This document shows positions 1 through 9,452 of a stretch of 64,000 nt of DNA, in pieces. The stretch is from Streptomyces sp. CB01201 (GTDB taxonomy: Bacteria; Actinomycetota; Actinomycetes; Streptomycetales; Streptomycetaceae), in contig NZ_NNBJ01000002.1 in NCBI RefSeq assembly GCF_002803085.1, positions 577,023-641,022 of the forward strand. Reading direction: 5' to 3'. Both the position numbers and the translations under genes were made by a program. Position 1 is the stretch's first letter, and each line of letters starts with the position of its first letter. The notes under the pieces are model-generated. The model was not told the DNA's origin. It did not search any database and saw only the letters and a program-made list of their open reading frames with translations.

Positions 1-1757
1 CGAAGAAGTCCGGGCTCACGGTCGAGATCGGCGGTGACGCGCTCCAGGCCATGCCGGAGACCGGCTCCGGCGAGATCGTCGGTGTGGTCCTCGCGGGCCT
101 CGTCCTGGTGATCACCTTCGGCTCGCTGGTGGCCGCGGGGCTTCCGCTGCTCACCGCCCTGATCGGCGTCGGCATCGGTGTCTCCACCATCACGGCCCTC
201 GCCAATGTGCTCGACCTCGGCTCGACCACGTCCACGCTCGCGATGATGATCGGGCTCGCGGTCGGCATCGACTACGCCCTGTTCATCGTCTCCCGCTACC
301 GGGCCGAACTCGCCGAGGGACGGGAGCGCGAGGAGGCCGCCGGGCGGGCCGTGGGCACGGCCGGATCCGCGGTCGTCTTCGCCGGTCTGACCGTGGTCAT
401 CGCGCTCGTCGGCCTCGCCGTCGTCAACATCCCGATGCTCACCAAGATGGGCGCGGCCGCCGCCGGCACCGTCGTCATCGCCGTGCTCATCGCGCTCACC
501 CTGATTCCCGCCCTGCTCGGCTTCGCCGGCAAGCGGGTGCTCGGCCGCAAGGCGCGCAAGGCGCATGTGCAGGGCGAGAAGGCCGCCGAGGGCAAGCCCA
601 ACATGGGCACCCGCTGGGCGAGCTTCGTCCTGCGCAAGCCGGTGTGGGTGCTGCTCGTCGGCGTCATCGGCCTCGGCGCGATCGCGCTGCCGGCGAGCTC
701 GCTCCAGATGGGTCTGCCGGACGACGGCTCGCAGCCGACCTCCACCACCCAGCGCCGCGCCTACGACAACCTCTCCGAGGGCTTCGGGCCCGGCTTCAAC
801 GGGCCGCTCATGGTCGTCGTCGACGGCAAGGGCGCCGCTAGCGGAGTGCGGGGCGCGGCCGACGCCACGGTTGCCGCGATCAAGAAGCTCCCGGACGCGG
901 GTCCGGTGCTGCCGCCCGCGTACAACAAGGACACCGGCGACGACACGGCGACCATCACGGTCATCCCGAAGTCCAAGCCGTCCTCCACCGAGACCGAGGA
1001 CCTCGTCCACTCGATCCGGGACACCGGCGCCTCCCTCAAGGCCGACACCGGGGCCAAGCTCCTGGTGACCGGTTCGACCGCGATGAACATCGACTTCTCG
1101 CAGAAGATGAACGACGCCCTGCTGCCCTATCTGGCACTCGTCGTCGGCCTCGCCTTCCTGCTCCTGATGGTGGTCTTCCGCTCGGTCCTGGTCCCGCTGA
1201 AGGCGGCCCTCGGCTTCCTGCTCTCGGTGGTCGCCGCCCTCGGCGCGGTCGTCGCGGTGTTCCAGTGGGGCTGGCTCGGCTCGGTGTTCGGGGTGCAGCA
1301 GACCGGCCCGATCATGTCGATGATGCCGATCTTCATGGTGGGCGTGGTCTTCGGCCTCGCGATGGACTACGAGGTCTTCCTGGTCACGCGGATGCGCGAG
1401 GCGTACGTCCACGGCGAGCGGCCCGGACAGGCGATCGTCACCGGGTTCAAGCACGGCGCCCGGGTGGTGACGGCGGCGGCCGTGATCATGATCGCGGTCT
1501 TCTCCGGCTTCATCGGCTCCAGCGAGCAAATGATCAAGATGATCGGCTTCGGCCTGGCGATCGCGGTCTTCTTCGACGCGTTCATCGTCCGGATGGCGAT
1601 CGTGCCGGCGGTGCTCGCGCTGCTCGGCGCGAAGGCCTGGTGGCTGCCGCGCTGGCTGGACCGGGTGCTGCCCAACGTCGATGTCGAGGGCGAGGGGCTG
1701 CGCAAGCACCAGGAGTCCGGCGACGCCGACGGCGACCGCGAGCTGGCGCGGGTCTGA
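1..1757 (+). CDS. MMPL/RND family membrane transporter, 5' end outside the window
   Basis: The reading frame is open from the first codon of the window, so the start lies upstream and about 585 C-terminal residues are visible. Two blocks of clustered hydrophobic helices are separated by a roughly 150-residue polar extracellular loop, the usual MMPL layout. Each block has the family Gly-Asp-Tyr signature: IDYALFIVSRYR near the start and MDYEVFLVTRMRE near residue 460. MMPL proteins export lipids or small molecules using the proton gradient; the substrate cannot be read from the sequence. The gene ends 92 bp before a strong hairpin that separates it from the convergent ssgE-like gene. Family assignment is firm, function is not. 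Confidence 0.9.
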   Translation, partial: KKSGLTVEIGGDALQAMPETGSGEIVGVVLAGLVLVITFGSLVAAGLPLLTALIGVGIGVSTITALANVLDLGSTTSTLAMMIGLAVGIDYALFIVSRYRAELAEGREREEAAGRAVGTAGSAVVFAGLTVVIALVGLAVVNIPMLTKMGAAAAGTVVIAVLIALTLIPALLGFAGKRVLGRKARKAHVQGEKAAEGKPNMGTRWASFVLRKPVWVLLVGVIGLGAIALPASSLQMGLPDDGSQPTSTTQRRAYDNLSEGFGPGFNGPLMVVVDGKGAASGVRGAADATVAAIKKLPDAGPVLPPAYNKDTGDDTATITVIPKSKPSSTETEDLVHSIRDTGASLKADTGAKLLVTGSTAMNIDFSQKMNDALLPYLALVVGLAFLLLMVVFRSVLVPLKAALGFLLSVVAALGAVVAVFQWGWLGSVFGVQQTGPIMSMMPIFMVGVVFGLAMDYEVFLVTRMREAYVHGERPGQAIVTGFKHGARVVTAAAVIMIAVFSGFIGSSEQMIKMIGFGLAIAVFFDAFIVRMAIVPAVLALLGAKAWWLPRWLDRVLPNVDVEGEGLRKHQESGDADGDRELARV

Positions 1758-1848
1758 CCCCCGCCCCCTGAACGCCGGGCCCCACGAACCGAGCGGCCGT
1801 GGGTCCCGGCCGGTGCGGGCGGCCTGTGGGGACGGGACCGCCAGTGCC

Positions 1849-1889
1849 GCGAAGGCCCCCCGTGCGCGATGCGCACGGGGGGCCTTCGC
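1849..1889. terminator. Bidirectional hairpin between convergent genes
   Basis: A perfect 19-bp stem (GCGAAGGCCCCCCGTGCGC at 1849-1867, complement at 1871-1889) with a 3-nt loop lies between the ends of the MMPL gene and the ssgE-like gene. There is no T-tract, as is usual for Streptomyces terminators. Confidence 0.85.
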
Positions 1890-1914
1890 ATGGGGCCGTT
1901 CGGGTGACCGGCGC

Positions 1915-2349
1915 TCAGCGCCGGGGGCCGGCCGGGGCGGGGGCGGCGGAGGTGTCGGTGGCGTAGGTGTGGCGCAGGAAGCGGACCAGGGGCGAGCTGT
2001 CGAACTGGACCACCGCCACCCCGTCCGGCGAGTGGAATTCGAGCACCGTCTGGGCCCGGCCGCACGGCCAGACGCTCACATCGCCCTTGCGGGCCGGGGC
2101 GCGCAGGCCCGATTCCAGGAGGTCGCGCGGGAAGATCCACTCGTTGCCGCCGGGGAAGGCGAAGCAGACCGCGCCGGGCGAGCCGGCCGCGTCGTAGCGC
2201 AGCGCCACCGGGACCGGGTTGGAGAGCGGGGCGTCCGTGACGATTCTGGCGCGGGCGTGATCCTCCACGGAGGGGCGCACGGAGGGCCCTGCGGAGGGCC
2301 GATCGGCGGCGGCGTGGTCCTCGGCGTGGCCCTCGACTGCGGGGGACAT
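1915..2349 (-). CDS. ssgE: SsgA-like sporulation/cell-division protein (probably SsgE)
   Basis: This is a 144-residue SALP, a family restricted to sporulating actinomycetes that guides septum-site choice and peptidoglycan remodelling during sporulation. Core motifs are visible: PVPVALRYDAAGSPGAVCF, then NEWIFPRDLLESGLR, GDVSVWP and a C-terminal LSSPDG-type segment (EFHSPDGVAVVQF). The ATG at 2349 has a GAGGAG Shine-Dalgarno 7 nt upstream. The N-terminal 30 residues are acidic, Ala-rich and not part of the conserved domain. The SsgE name rests on position: ssgE is the SALP gene found in this neighbourhood, close to penicillin-binding protein genes, in S. coelicolor (from memory). SsgE has been linked there to autolytic spore release. 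Family is certain, paralogue assignment is likely. Confidence 0.85.
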   Translation of the reverse strand: MSPAVEGHAEDHAAADRPSAGPSVRPSVEDHARARIVTDAPLSNPVPVALRYDAAGSPGAVCFAFPGGNEWIFPRDLLESGLRAPARKGDVSVWPCGRAQTVLEFHSPDGVAVVQFDSSPLVRFLRHTYATDTSAAPAPAGPRR

Positions 2350-2471
2350 CGATCGCTCCTCACGCTGGGTGCTGCTGGCGGCTATCAGTACGCGTTATTT
2401 GTTATCCAATGTCCCATAATTTCTCGGTAAGCCCTCGGTGAGTCGGCTTGGCATGTGTCACTCGGCCGCTC

Positions 2472-2502
2472 TTGCAAGAGGTTCGCAACAGGGCACTATC
2501 AT
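2472..2502 (+). promoter_or_regulatory. Candidate Nur box overlapping the cbiMQO promoter
   Basis: TTGCAA-N5-TCGCAA (2472-2488) matches the Streptomyces Nur consensus TTGCAA-N5-TTGCAA with one mismatch. Its left half doubles as a plausible -35, with TATCAT at 2497-2502 as -10 (19-bp spacer). The start codon is at 2564. Binding here would block transcription, the arrangement expected of a nickel-responsive repressor. Confidence 0.6.
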
Positions 2503-2563
2503 CAAACGGTTCTGCGCATGCCGCGCAGGGAAGAGGGCGCCAACGGGAAATCGGAGTCCACCC

Positions 2564-3610
2564 ATGCATGTACCCGACGGATTCATCAACGCACCTGTAT
2601 CGGCGGTCACAGGCGTGGTCGCCGCAGGCGCCATCGCCGTCAGCCTGCGCGGGGCGCGGCGGGAATTGGACGAAAAGACGGCGCCGCTCGCCGGCCTGGT
2701 CGCCGCGTTCATCTTCGCCGTGCAGATGCTGAACTTCCCCGTCGCGGCCGGCACCAGCGGCCATCTCCTGGGCGGCGCGCTCGCCGCGATACTCGTCGGG
2801 CCCTATACGGGCGTGCTGTGCGTCTCCGTGGTCCTGCTCATGCAGGGCATCCTCTTCGCCGACGGCGGCCTCACCGCGCTCGGCGTCAACATCACCGACA
2901 TGGCGATCACGACCACGGTCGTCGCCTACGTCCTGTTCCGCGCCCTGGTCAAGGTGCTGCCCCGCACCCGCCGCTCGGTGACCGCCGCCTCCTTCGTGGC
3001 CGCACTCGTCTCGGTGCCGGCCGCCGCCCTCGTCTTCACCGCGATCTACGCGCTCGGCGGCACCACCGACGTGCCGATCGGCAAGGTGCTCACCGCCATG
3101 GTCGGCGTGCACATCCTCATCGGCATCGGCGAGGCCGCCATCACCGCGCTCACGGTCGGCGCCGTCATCGCGGTGCGCCCCGACCTGGTGCACGGCGCCC
3201 GCGGCCTGACCGCGCCGCTCAAGCTGCGCGTCGGCGGCGAACTCGTGGACGCGCCCGCCGCCGCCCCGGCCGCCGCCCGCGCCGGGTCCACCCGCAAGGT
3301 GTGGGGCTTCGGCATCGTCACCGCCCTGCTGCTCGCCGGGTTCGTCTCGTTCTACGCCTCCGCCAGCCCCGACGGCCTGGAGAAGGTCGCCCACGACAAG
3401 GGCATCGACACCAAGACCACTCAGCACGCGTCCTCCGACTCGCCGCTCGCCGACTACTCGGTCAAGGACGTCGGCGACGCCCGGCTGGCCGGCGGCCTCG
3501 CCGGGGTGATCGGCGTCGGTGCCACCGTCGCCGTGGGCAGCGGAGTGTTCTGGGCCGTGCGCCGGCGCCGCACCAACAGCGCCCCCGAGCGCACCCCGGA
3601 AACGGTCTGA
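2564..3610 (+). CDS. cbiM: ECF transporter substrate-binding membrane component, CbiM/NikM with fused PDGLE domain
   Basis: The 348-residue membrane protein starts with MHVPDGFIN, the conserved CbiM/NikM N-terminus whose amino group and His2 help bind Ni2+ or Co2+. I chose ATG 2564 for this reason; GGAG lies 7 nt upstream. Six or seven hydrophobic helices follow to about residue 220. The C-terminal part has a further helix, the segment SPDGLEKVAHDKG, and a last helix: the CbiN/NikN-type PDGLE domain, here fused instead of being a separate gene. It is first in a three-gene operon with cbiQ and cbiO. The family cannot separate nickel from cobalt, but the upstream Nur-like box favours nickel. 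Confidence 0.9.
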   Translation: MHVPDGFINAPVSAVTGVVAAGAIAVSLRGARRELDEKTAPLAGLVAAFIFAVQMLNFPVAAGTSGHLLGGALAAILVGPYTGVLCVSVVLLMQGILFADGGLTALGVNITDMAITTTVVAYVLFRALVKVLPRTRRSVTAASFVAALVSVPAAALVFTAIYALGGTTDVPIGKVLTAMVGVHILIGIGEAAITALTVGAVIAVRPDLVHGARGLTAPLKLRVGGELVDAPAAAPAAARAGSTRKVWGFGIVTALLLAGFVSFYASASPDGLEKVAHDKGIDTKTTQHASSDSPLADYSVKDVGDARLAGGLAGVIGVGATVAVGSGVFWAVRRRRTNSAPERTPETV

Positions 3611-3611
3611 C

Positions 3612-4373
3612 ATGGGAGCGGGCCACTCCCACCGGCTCTACCGGCACGGGCACTCGCCGGTCCACGAACTGCCCCCGCACTGCAAGCTCGCGGCGGTGTT
3701 CCTCTTCGTGGTCGTGGTGGTGTCCACACCGCGCGAGGCGATGTGGGCCTTCGCGCTGTACGCCGTGCTGCTCGCCCTGGTGGCGGGAGCGGCCCGCATC
3801 CCGGCGGGCTACCTCCTCAAGAGGCTGCTCATCGAGATCCCGTTCGTCGCGTTCGCGGTGCTCATGCCGTTCGTCGTGCCCGGCGAGCAGGTGCACGTCC
3901 TCGGCCTCCCGCTCAGCGTGAACGGGCTGTGGGGCGCGTGGAACGTCCTGGCCAAGGGCACGCTCGGCGTCGCCGCGTCCGTGATCCTCGCCTCCACCAC
4001 CGAACTGCGTGCCCTGCTGCTCGGCCTCCAGCGCCTCAAGCTGCCGCCGCTGCTGGTCCAGATCGCGTCGTTCATGATCCGGTACGGGGACGTCATCACC
4101 GACGAGATGCGGCGCATGTCCATCGCCCGCCGTTCGCGCGGCTTCGAAGCGCGCGGGGTGCGCTCCTGGGGCGTCCTCGCCAAATCGGCGGGCGCGCTCT
4201 TCATCCGCTCCTACGAACGCGGCGAACGCGTCCACCTCGCGATGGTCAGCCGCGGGTACGCCGGGTCCATGCCGGTGATCGACGAGGTGACGGCCACCCG
4301 CGCCCAGTGGACGCGGGCCGCCGCGCTGCCGGTGGCGGCGCTGGCCGTCTGCCTGCTCGGCTGGACGCTGTGA
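3612..4373 (+). CDS. cbiQ: ECF transporter transmembrane (T) component CbiQ
   Basis: The 253-residue protein has four to five hydrophobic helices and a cytoplasmic region with the coupling-helix signatures MSIARRSRGFEAR and MVSRGYAGSMP, which dock on the ATPase subunits. It begins MGAGHSHRLYRHGHSPVHEL, a His-rich N-terminus common in actinobacterial CbiQ. The ATG is 1 nt after the cbiM stop, so translation is probably coupled. Together with cbiM and cbiO it would form a complete group I ECF importer. Confidence 0.9.
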   Translation: MGAGHSHRLYRHGHSPVHELPPHCKLAAVFLFVVVVVSTPREAMWAFALYAVLLALVAGAARIPAGYLLKRLLIEIPFVAFAVLMPFVVPGEQVHVLGLPLSVNGLWGAWNVLAKGTLGVAASVILASTTELRALLLGLQRLKLPPLLVQIASFMIRYGDVITDEMRRMSIARRSRGFEARGVRSWGVLAKSAGALFIRSYERGERVHLAMVSRGYAGSMPVIDEVTATRAQWTRAAALPVAALAVCLLGWTL

Positions 4374-4477
4374 CGACGCCCGGCACCTCCCCGCACCCGG
4401 TGGCTCCCACGCCTGCCTCCGTGCCTGCTCCCTCGCCTGCTCCTGTGCCTGCCCCCACGCCTACTCCTGAGGCCACC

Positions 4478-5245
<768 letters not shown>

Positions 5246-5794
5246 CGGGGCCCACCGGGGCTCCGCCCCGGGCCCCGGGGTTTCGCCCCTCCCCGCCCCT
5301 TCCCCAAACCCTCCGGGGGCGGAGCGTGGGTGGGCGCGCTCCCGGGGCTGCGCCCCCGGGCCCCGCCCGGTTCGCCTGCGGGCCGCGGTCGCTCCTCGCG
5401 CAGTTCCTCGCGCTCCTAACCCCGTTTCGGTCTGCGGGTCGTGGTCGCTTCTCGCGCAGTTCCTCGCGCCCCTAACCCCGTTTTGGTCTGCGGGCCGTGG
5501 TCGCTTTTCGCGCAGTTCCTCGCGCCCCTAACCCCGTCTGCGTGCGCGGGCCGTGGTTGCTTCTCGCGCAGTTCCTCGCGCCCCTGTAGGTGGCCCCGAA
5601 TGGCTCGGTGCTGGTCCGTACAGGCATACCCAGCCCGTCCGGCGATTGAGGACGAGCGCCGTTCAGGCGCGAACGGGGGTGCAGGGGGCGGAGCCCCCGC
5701 AGGGGTCTGGGGCGGAGCCCCAGGGGGAGTCGGGGGTCGGGCACCATGGGAGGGTGGGGGTCGGTGGGGCGCCCGGCAGCGTGGGGAGCGGATC
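5246..5794. other. 549-bp gene-free region after cbiO
   Basis: No convincing coding sequence. It holds GC-rich imperfect inverted repeats of the kind that follow Streptomyces genes (5250-5370), the 56-bp tandem repeat (next entry), and a stretch around 5640-5730 of the type GCCCGTCCGGCGATTGAGGA that recurs in Streptomyces intergenic DNA. The serine hydrolase frame can be read backwards into it, but the product is Pro/Gly-rich and unlike the family. Confidence 0.7.
5369..5590 (+). repeat. 56-bp tandem repeat carrying GCGCAGTTCCTCGCGCCCCT
   Basis: Four copies of the 20-mer start at 5398, 5454, 5510 and 5566, exactly 56 bp apart. The intervening sequence (CTAACCCCGTTT, TCTGCGGGCCGTGGTCGCTT) is nearly identical as well. 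A partial unit precedes the first copy. The same 20-mer recurs singly or inverted at 16156, 41406, 41464, about 41520, 50833 and 50890. Confidence 0.9.
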
Positions 5795-6955
5795 GTGGTC
5801 GACGTACAGGGCGCCGTAACACCGGGCTACGAACCGGTGAGGGACGCGTTCGTGCGGAACTTCACGCACCGCGGCGACCGGGGCGCAGCCGTAGCCGTGT
5901 ACCGCGACGGCCAGAAGGTCGTCGACCTGTGGGCCGGCACCAAGGACGTGGACGGCCCCGCCCCCTGGGCGCTGGACACCGCCCAGATCGTGCGCTCGGC
6001 CACCAAGGGCGTGGCCGCCGCCGTCCCCCTGCTCCTGCACCAGCGCGGCCGCCTCGACCTGGACGCCCCGGTGTCGACGTACTGGCCGGAGTTCAAGACC
6101 GCCGGCAAGGAGCGCACGCTCGTACGCCATCTGCTCGCGCACCGGGCGGGCGTGCCCGCGCTGGACCGCCCGCTCACCCCCGCCGAGGCCGCCGACGGCG
6201 AGAGCGGCCCCGCGGCCGTCGCCGCCCAGGCCCCGCTCTGGCAGCCCGGTACCGCACACGGCTACCACGCCCAGACGTACAGCTGGCTGCTCGGCGAGCT
6301 GGTCCGGCGGGTCACCGGGCGCACCATCGGCCGCTGGCTCGCCGAGGAGATAGCGGGACCGCTCGGCCTGGACTTCTGGCTCGGCGTACCGGACACCGAG
6401 GCGCACCGGGTGGGCCGCATCGGCCCCGTCGAGGCGCCCGAGGGCGAGGGCGGCCTGCGGCTGCGGCCCAAGCGGAACGTCAGCGAGGCCTACGCGGACC
6501 CCGACTCGCCGACCCGCCGCGCGTTCGGCGCGATCGACCCGATGCCCGACGAGAACGACCCCGCCTACCGCGCGGCCGAGCTGCCCGCCTCCGCCGGCAT
6601 CTCCACGGCCCGCGCGCTGGCCCGCTTCTACGCCGCCACCATCGGTCAAGTCGACGGCGGGCGGCGCCTGTTCGCGCCCGCCACGCTCACCCTGGCCCGC
6701 ACCGAGGAGAGCGCGGGGCCCGACCGGGTGCTGGTCGTGAACACCCGCTTCGGGCTCGGCTACATGCTGCACGGCCCCGCCGCCCCGCTGCTCGCCCCGG
6801 GTTCCTTCGGGCACCCCGGGCGCGGCGGTTCGCTGGGCTTCGCCGACCCGGAGTCGGGCCTCGCGTTCGGCTATGTGACCAACGGGCTCCAGAAGGGCGT
6901 CACCGCGGACCCCCGTGCCCAGGCCCTGGTGAGGGCGCTACGTTCGACCGTATGA
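5795..6955 (+). CDS. Serine hydrolase, beta-lactamase/esterase (PF00144) type
   Basis: The 386-residue protein of the class C beta-lactamase/DD-peptidase/EstB superfamily has the nucleophile motif SATK within RSATKGVAAAVP (about residue 67), a tyrosine motif YSWLLGELV and a C-terminal FGHPGRGGSLGF equivalent to the third active-site box. GTG 5795 is chosen because GGGGAG lies about 6 nt upstream and homologous sequence begins here. No signal peptide is visible, which argues for a cytoplasmic esterase over a periplasmic lactamase. Its stop overlaps the SDR gene by 4 nt, so the two are probably co-translated. The substrate is unknown. Confidence 0.85.
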   Translation: MVDVQGAVTPGYEPVRDAFVRNFTHRGDRGAAVAVYRDGQKVVDLWAGTKDVDGPAPWALDTAQIVRSATKGVAAAVPLLLHQRGRLDLDAPVSTYWPEFKTAGKERTLVRHLLAHRAGVPALDRPLTPAEAADGESGPAAVAAQAPLWQPGTAHGYHAQTYSWLLGELVRRVTGRTIGRWLAEEIAGPLGLDFWLGVPDTEAHRVGRIGPVEAPEGEGGLRLRPKRNVSEAYADPDSPTRRAFGAIDPMPDENDPAYRAAELPASAGISTARALARFYAATIGQVDGGRRLFAPATLTLARTEESAGPDRVLVVNTRFGLGYMLHGPAAPLLAPGSFGHPGRGGSLGFADPESGLAFGYVTNGLQKGVTADPRAQALVRALRSTV

Positions 6956-7746
6956 CGCATCCTCAATTCCCTTCGCGCACCGCACGTTTCGAGGGCCACA
7001 CCGTGCTGATCACCGGCGCGGGACGCGGCATCGGTGCCGCCGTCGCGCGCAGACTGACCGACGAGGGCGCCCAAGTCCTCCTCGCCGACATCGACTTGGC
7101 GAGTGCGGAGGCGACGGCCGCCGGGCTGAAGGGCGCCGTCGCCCGGCACTGCGACGTCTCCGACCGCGCCTCGGTGGAGGCCGCGGTCGCCTTCGCCGTC
7201 GAGGAGTTCGGCCGGCTCGACGTCCTGGTGAACAACGCGTACTCCTGCTCCCCGGACGCCGACCGCTTCGAGGACGAGGACGACGAGGAGTGGGCCCGCG
7301 ATCTGGACGTCACCCTCACCGGCGCCTTCCGCTGCGCCCGCGCCGCCCTCCCGCACCTGGCGGCCTCCGGCCGGGGCGCGATCGTGAGCATCGGTTCGGT
7401 CAACGGCGAGCAGGACTTCGGCAACCACGCCTACAGCGCCGCCAAGGCGGGCCTCGCCTCCCTGACCCGTACGCTCGCCGGGCACGCCGCGCCGCGCGGG
7501 GTACGGGTCAACCTCGTGCACCCCGGCACCATCCGCACCCCCGCGTGGGAGGGCCGCGAGGCCCAGTTGGAGCGGCTGTCGGCGCTGTACCCGCTGGGCC
7601 GCGTCGGCCGGCCCGAGGACATCGCGGCGGCCGTCGCCTTCCTGGCCTCGTCCGACGCGTCCTGGATCACCGGCACCACCCTGCGCGTGGACGGCGGCAT
7701 CCTCGCCGTCAACACCGGCTTCCGGCGCACGGACGACGACGTGTGA
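6952..7746 (+). CDS. Short-chain dehydrogenase/reductase
   Basis: Classical SDR of 264 residues: cofactor motif TGAGRGIGAAVARRL, the acidic residue in LLADID after beta-2 (suggesting NAD(H) preference), NNAYS in place of the usual NNAG, catalytic Ser in SIGSVNG and YSAAKAG for the Tyr/Lys pair. The C-terminal WITGTTLRVDGG is typical. ATG 6952 overlaps the upstream hydrolase stop (ATGA). The hydrolase/SDR pairing suggests hydrolysis followed by oxidation or reduction of an alcohol or ketone, but this is inference. A 43-bp gap separates it from the convergent PBP gene. Confidence 0.9.
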   Translation: MTHPQFPSRTARFEGHTVLITGAGRGIGAAVARRLTDEGAQVLLADIDLASAEATAAGLKGAVARHCDVSDRASVEAAVAFAVEEFGRLDVLVNNAYSCSPDADRFEDEDDEEWARDLDVTLTGAFRCARAALPHLAASGRGAIVSIGSVNGEQDFGNHAYSAAKAGLASLTRTLAGHAAPRGVRVNLVHPGTIRTPAWEGREAQLERLSALYPLGRVGRPEDIAAAVAFLASSDASWITGTTLRVDGGILAVNTGFRRTDDDV

Positions 7747-7789
7747 GGCCCCCGGCGGCCGCGGCCGGGGACGCCCCCGCGAGCCGGTC

Positions 7790-9418
7790 TCAGCCCGCCC
7801 GCAGGACCTGCGCGACGATGGGCCCCGCCGCCGTCCCGCCGTGGCCGCCGGACTGCACGAGCGCGGCGGCCGCGAGGTCGTCGCTGTAGCCGGTGAACCA
7901 GCTGTCGGACTTGTTCTGGCCGTCCTTCTCCGCCGAGCCGGTCTTCGCGCCCTTCTCCCCGCCGACGCTCGCCATGGCCTCCGTCGCGGTTCCGTACGAG
8001 GCGGTCGCGGTGATGTGCATCATCGCGCGCAGCTGGGCGGCGATGTTCGACGGCAGCGGGTCGGCCTGGGCCAGCTCGCGGCCGTCGAGGGACTGCGGCA
8101 CGATCACCGGCTGGCGGAACCGGCCCGACTTCGCGGTCGCCGCGACCGACGCCATGTCGAGCGGGCTCATCTGGACCTTGCCCTGCCCGATGTAGGCGGC
8201 GGCCGTCTCGGCGCCGGCCGACGCGGGCACGCTGCCGTCGAAGGTCGGCACGCCGACCTTCCAGTCCTGGCCGATGCCGAAGTAGTTGGCGGCGACCCGG
8301 CCCAGCGCTCCGTCGTCGTTCACCTCGTGGATGTGCTTGATGAAGGCGGTGTTGCAGGACTTGGCGAAGCTCTTCGAGAAGGGCTCGCTGCTGGGGAGCG
8401 AGAAGTTGTCCAGGTTGTGGAAGGTGACGCCCTCCCACTGCACGTCCGCGGGGCACACGGCCGGCTTGTCCGCGGACACCTTGCCCTTCTCGATCAGCAT
8501 CGTCGCCGTGACGATCTTCATCGTGGAGCCGGGGGCCACCCGGCCCTGGAGGGAGGCCGGGAACTTGTCGTTCCGGTTGTCCGCGACCGCCCGGATCTCG
8601 CCGGTGCTCGGCTTGACGGCGACCACCGAGGACTCCCCGAAGCGCTTCACGGCCTGCTCGGCGGCGGCCTGCACATCCGCGTCGAGGGTCGTCTTCAGCT
8701 TGCCCGGCGTGCCCTTCTGGAGGGTGATCAGAGTGCGCGCCGGGGTGCCGTTGCCCTGGATCTGGAGCTCGACGCCCGGCGTGCCGTTCACCTTCGCGCC
8801 GTACTTCTCGCGCAGCCCGTCCAGGATCGCCCCGAGCGAGGGGTACTTCTCCTTGGTCAGCGGACGGTCCTTGTAGTCGACCGCCTGGATCTCCGGGTTC
8901 TGCGCCGGTTCGGTCACCAGGCGCTCACCCTTCTTCAGCTGCGGGTGGAGCACCGCGGGCTGCCAGTCGACCAGCGGCTTGTGCGTGGACTGGCCGCGTA
9001 CGACGGTGAGTTGGGAGGCGTAGGCCAGCGGAGCCGTCTTTCCGCCGAACGAGACGTCGGCCTTCACCGTGTACGGGACGACCGCGCCGTTCGGCGCGCC
9101 CGGCGTGACCGTCACGTTCGTGATGTGCGCCTGCTCGCTGAATCCGGACAGGGCCGCCGAGGCGTCCGCCTGGTTGTTGGTGAGGGCGGCGGCCCCCGCC
9201 GCGTCGCCCTTCGCCCAGGCCTGGAGGAACGCGGTCGACGTCTCCTTGATCTCGTCCGCTCCCGGCGGCCCGGTGCGGGCGGGAGCGCCCTGGGTGTGCG
9301 TACCGCCGGGGCCCTTGTCGTCGCTGCCGCCGACCAGCGCGTACCCCCCGTACGCCACACCTCCGGCGACCACCACGAACACCCCGCCCACGATGGCGAC
9401 CTTCGCTCCGCTGCGCAT
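7790..9418 (-). CDS. Penicillin-binding protein, class B-type transpeptidase with NTF2-like N-terminal domain
   Basis: 542 residues. An N-terminal anchor (residues 7-30, VAIVGGVFVVVAGGVAYGGY) is followed by an NTF2/MecA-N-like domain (about 55-170), a dimerisation region and the transpeptidase domain. Catalytic motifs are intact: STMK (Ser298), SCN (354-356) and KTG (492-494). It cross-links peptidoglycan on the outer face of the membrane. The protein is shorter than a canonical class B PBP. In S. coelicolor PBPs of this type lie beside ssgE, suggesting a role in sporulation wall synthesis (from memory). The promoter region carries a perfect 18-bp palindrome. Confidence 0.9.
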   Translation of the reverse strand: MRSGAKVAIVGGVFVVVAGGVAYGGYALVGGSDDKGPGGTHTQGAPARTGPPGADEIKETSTAFLQAWAKGDAAGAAALTNNQADASAALSGFSEQAHITNVTVTPGAPNGAVVPYTVKADVSFGGKTAPLAYASQLTVVRGQSTHKPLVDWQPAVLHPQLKKGERLVTEPAQNPEIQAVDYKDRPLTKEKYPSLGAILDGLREKYGAKVNGTPGVELQIQGNGTPARTLITLQKGTPGKLKTTLDADVQAAAEQAVKRFGESSVVAVKPSTGEIRAVADNRNDKFPASLQGRVAPGSTMKIVTATMLIEKGKVSADKPAVCPADVQWEGVTFHNLDNFSLPSSEPFSKSFAKSCNTAFIKHIHEVNDDGALGRVAANYFGIGQDWKVGVPTFDGSVPASAGAETAAAYIGQGKVQMSPLDMASVAATAKSGRFRQPVIVPQSLDGRELAQADPLPSNIAAQLRAMMHITATASYGTATEAMASVGGEKGAKTGSAEKDGQNKSDSWFTGYSDDLAAAALVQSGGHGGTAAGPIVAQVLRAG

Positions 9419-9452
9419 CCCGCAGTTCCCCTCCCCAGGAGTCCCCCGAATT

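Noticed and set aside
2350..2563. Cobalamin riboswitch before cbiM
   Set aside because: No B12-box-like sequence was found; a Nur-type site with promoter explains the region better.
5369..5590. Evenly spaced repeats resembling a CRISPR array
   Set aside because: The intervening sequence is itself repeated, so there are no unique spacers; no cas gene is present. It is a simple 56-bp tandem repeat.
5441..5794. Extension of the serine hydrolase to an upstream start
   Set aside because: The added sequence is repeat-encoded and Pro/Gly-rich, and a good Shine-Dalgarno precedes GTG 5795.
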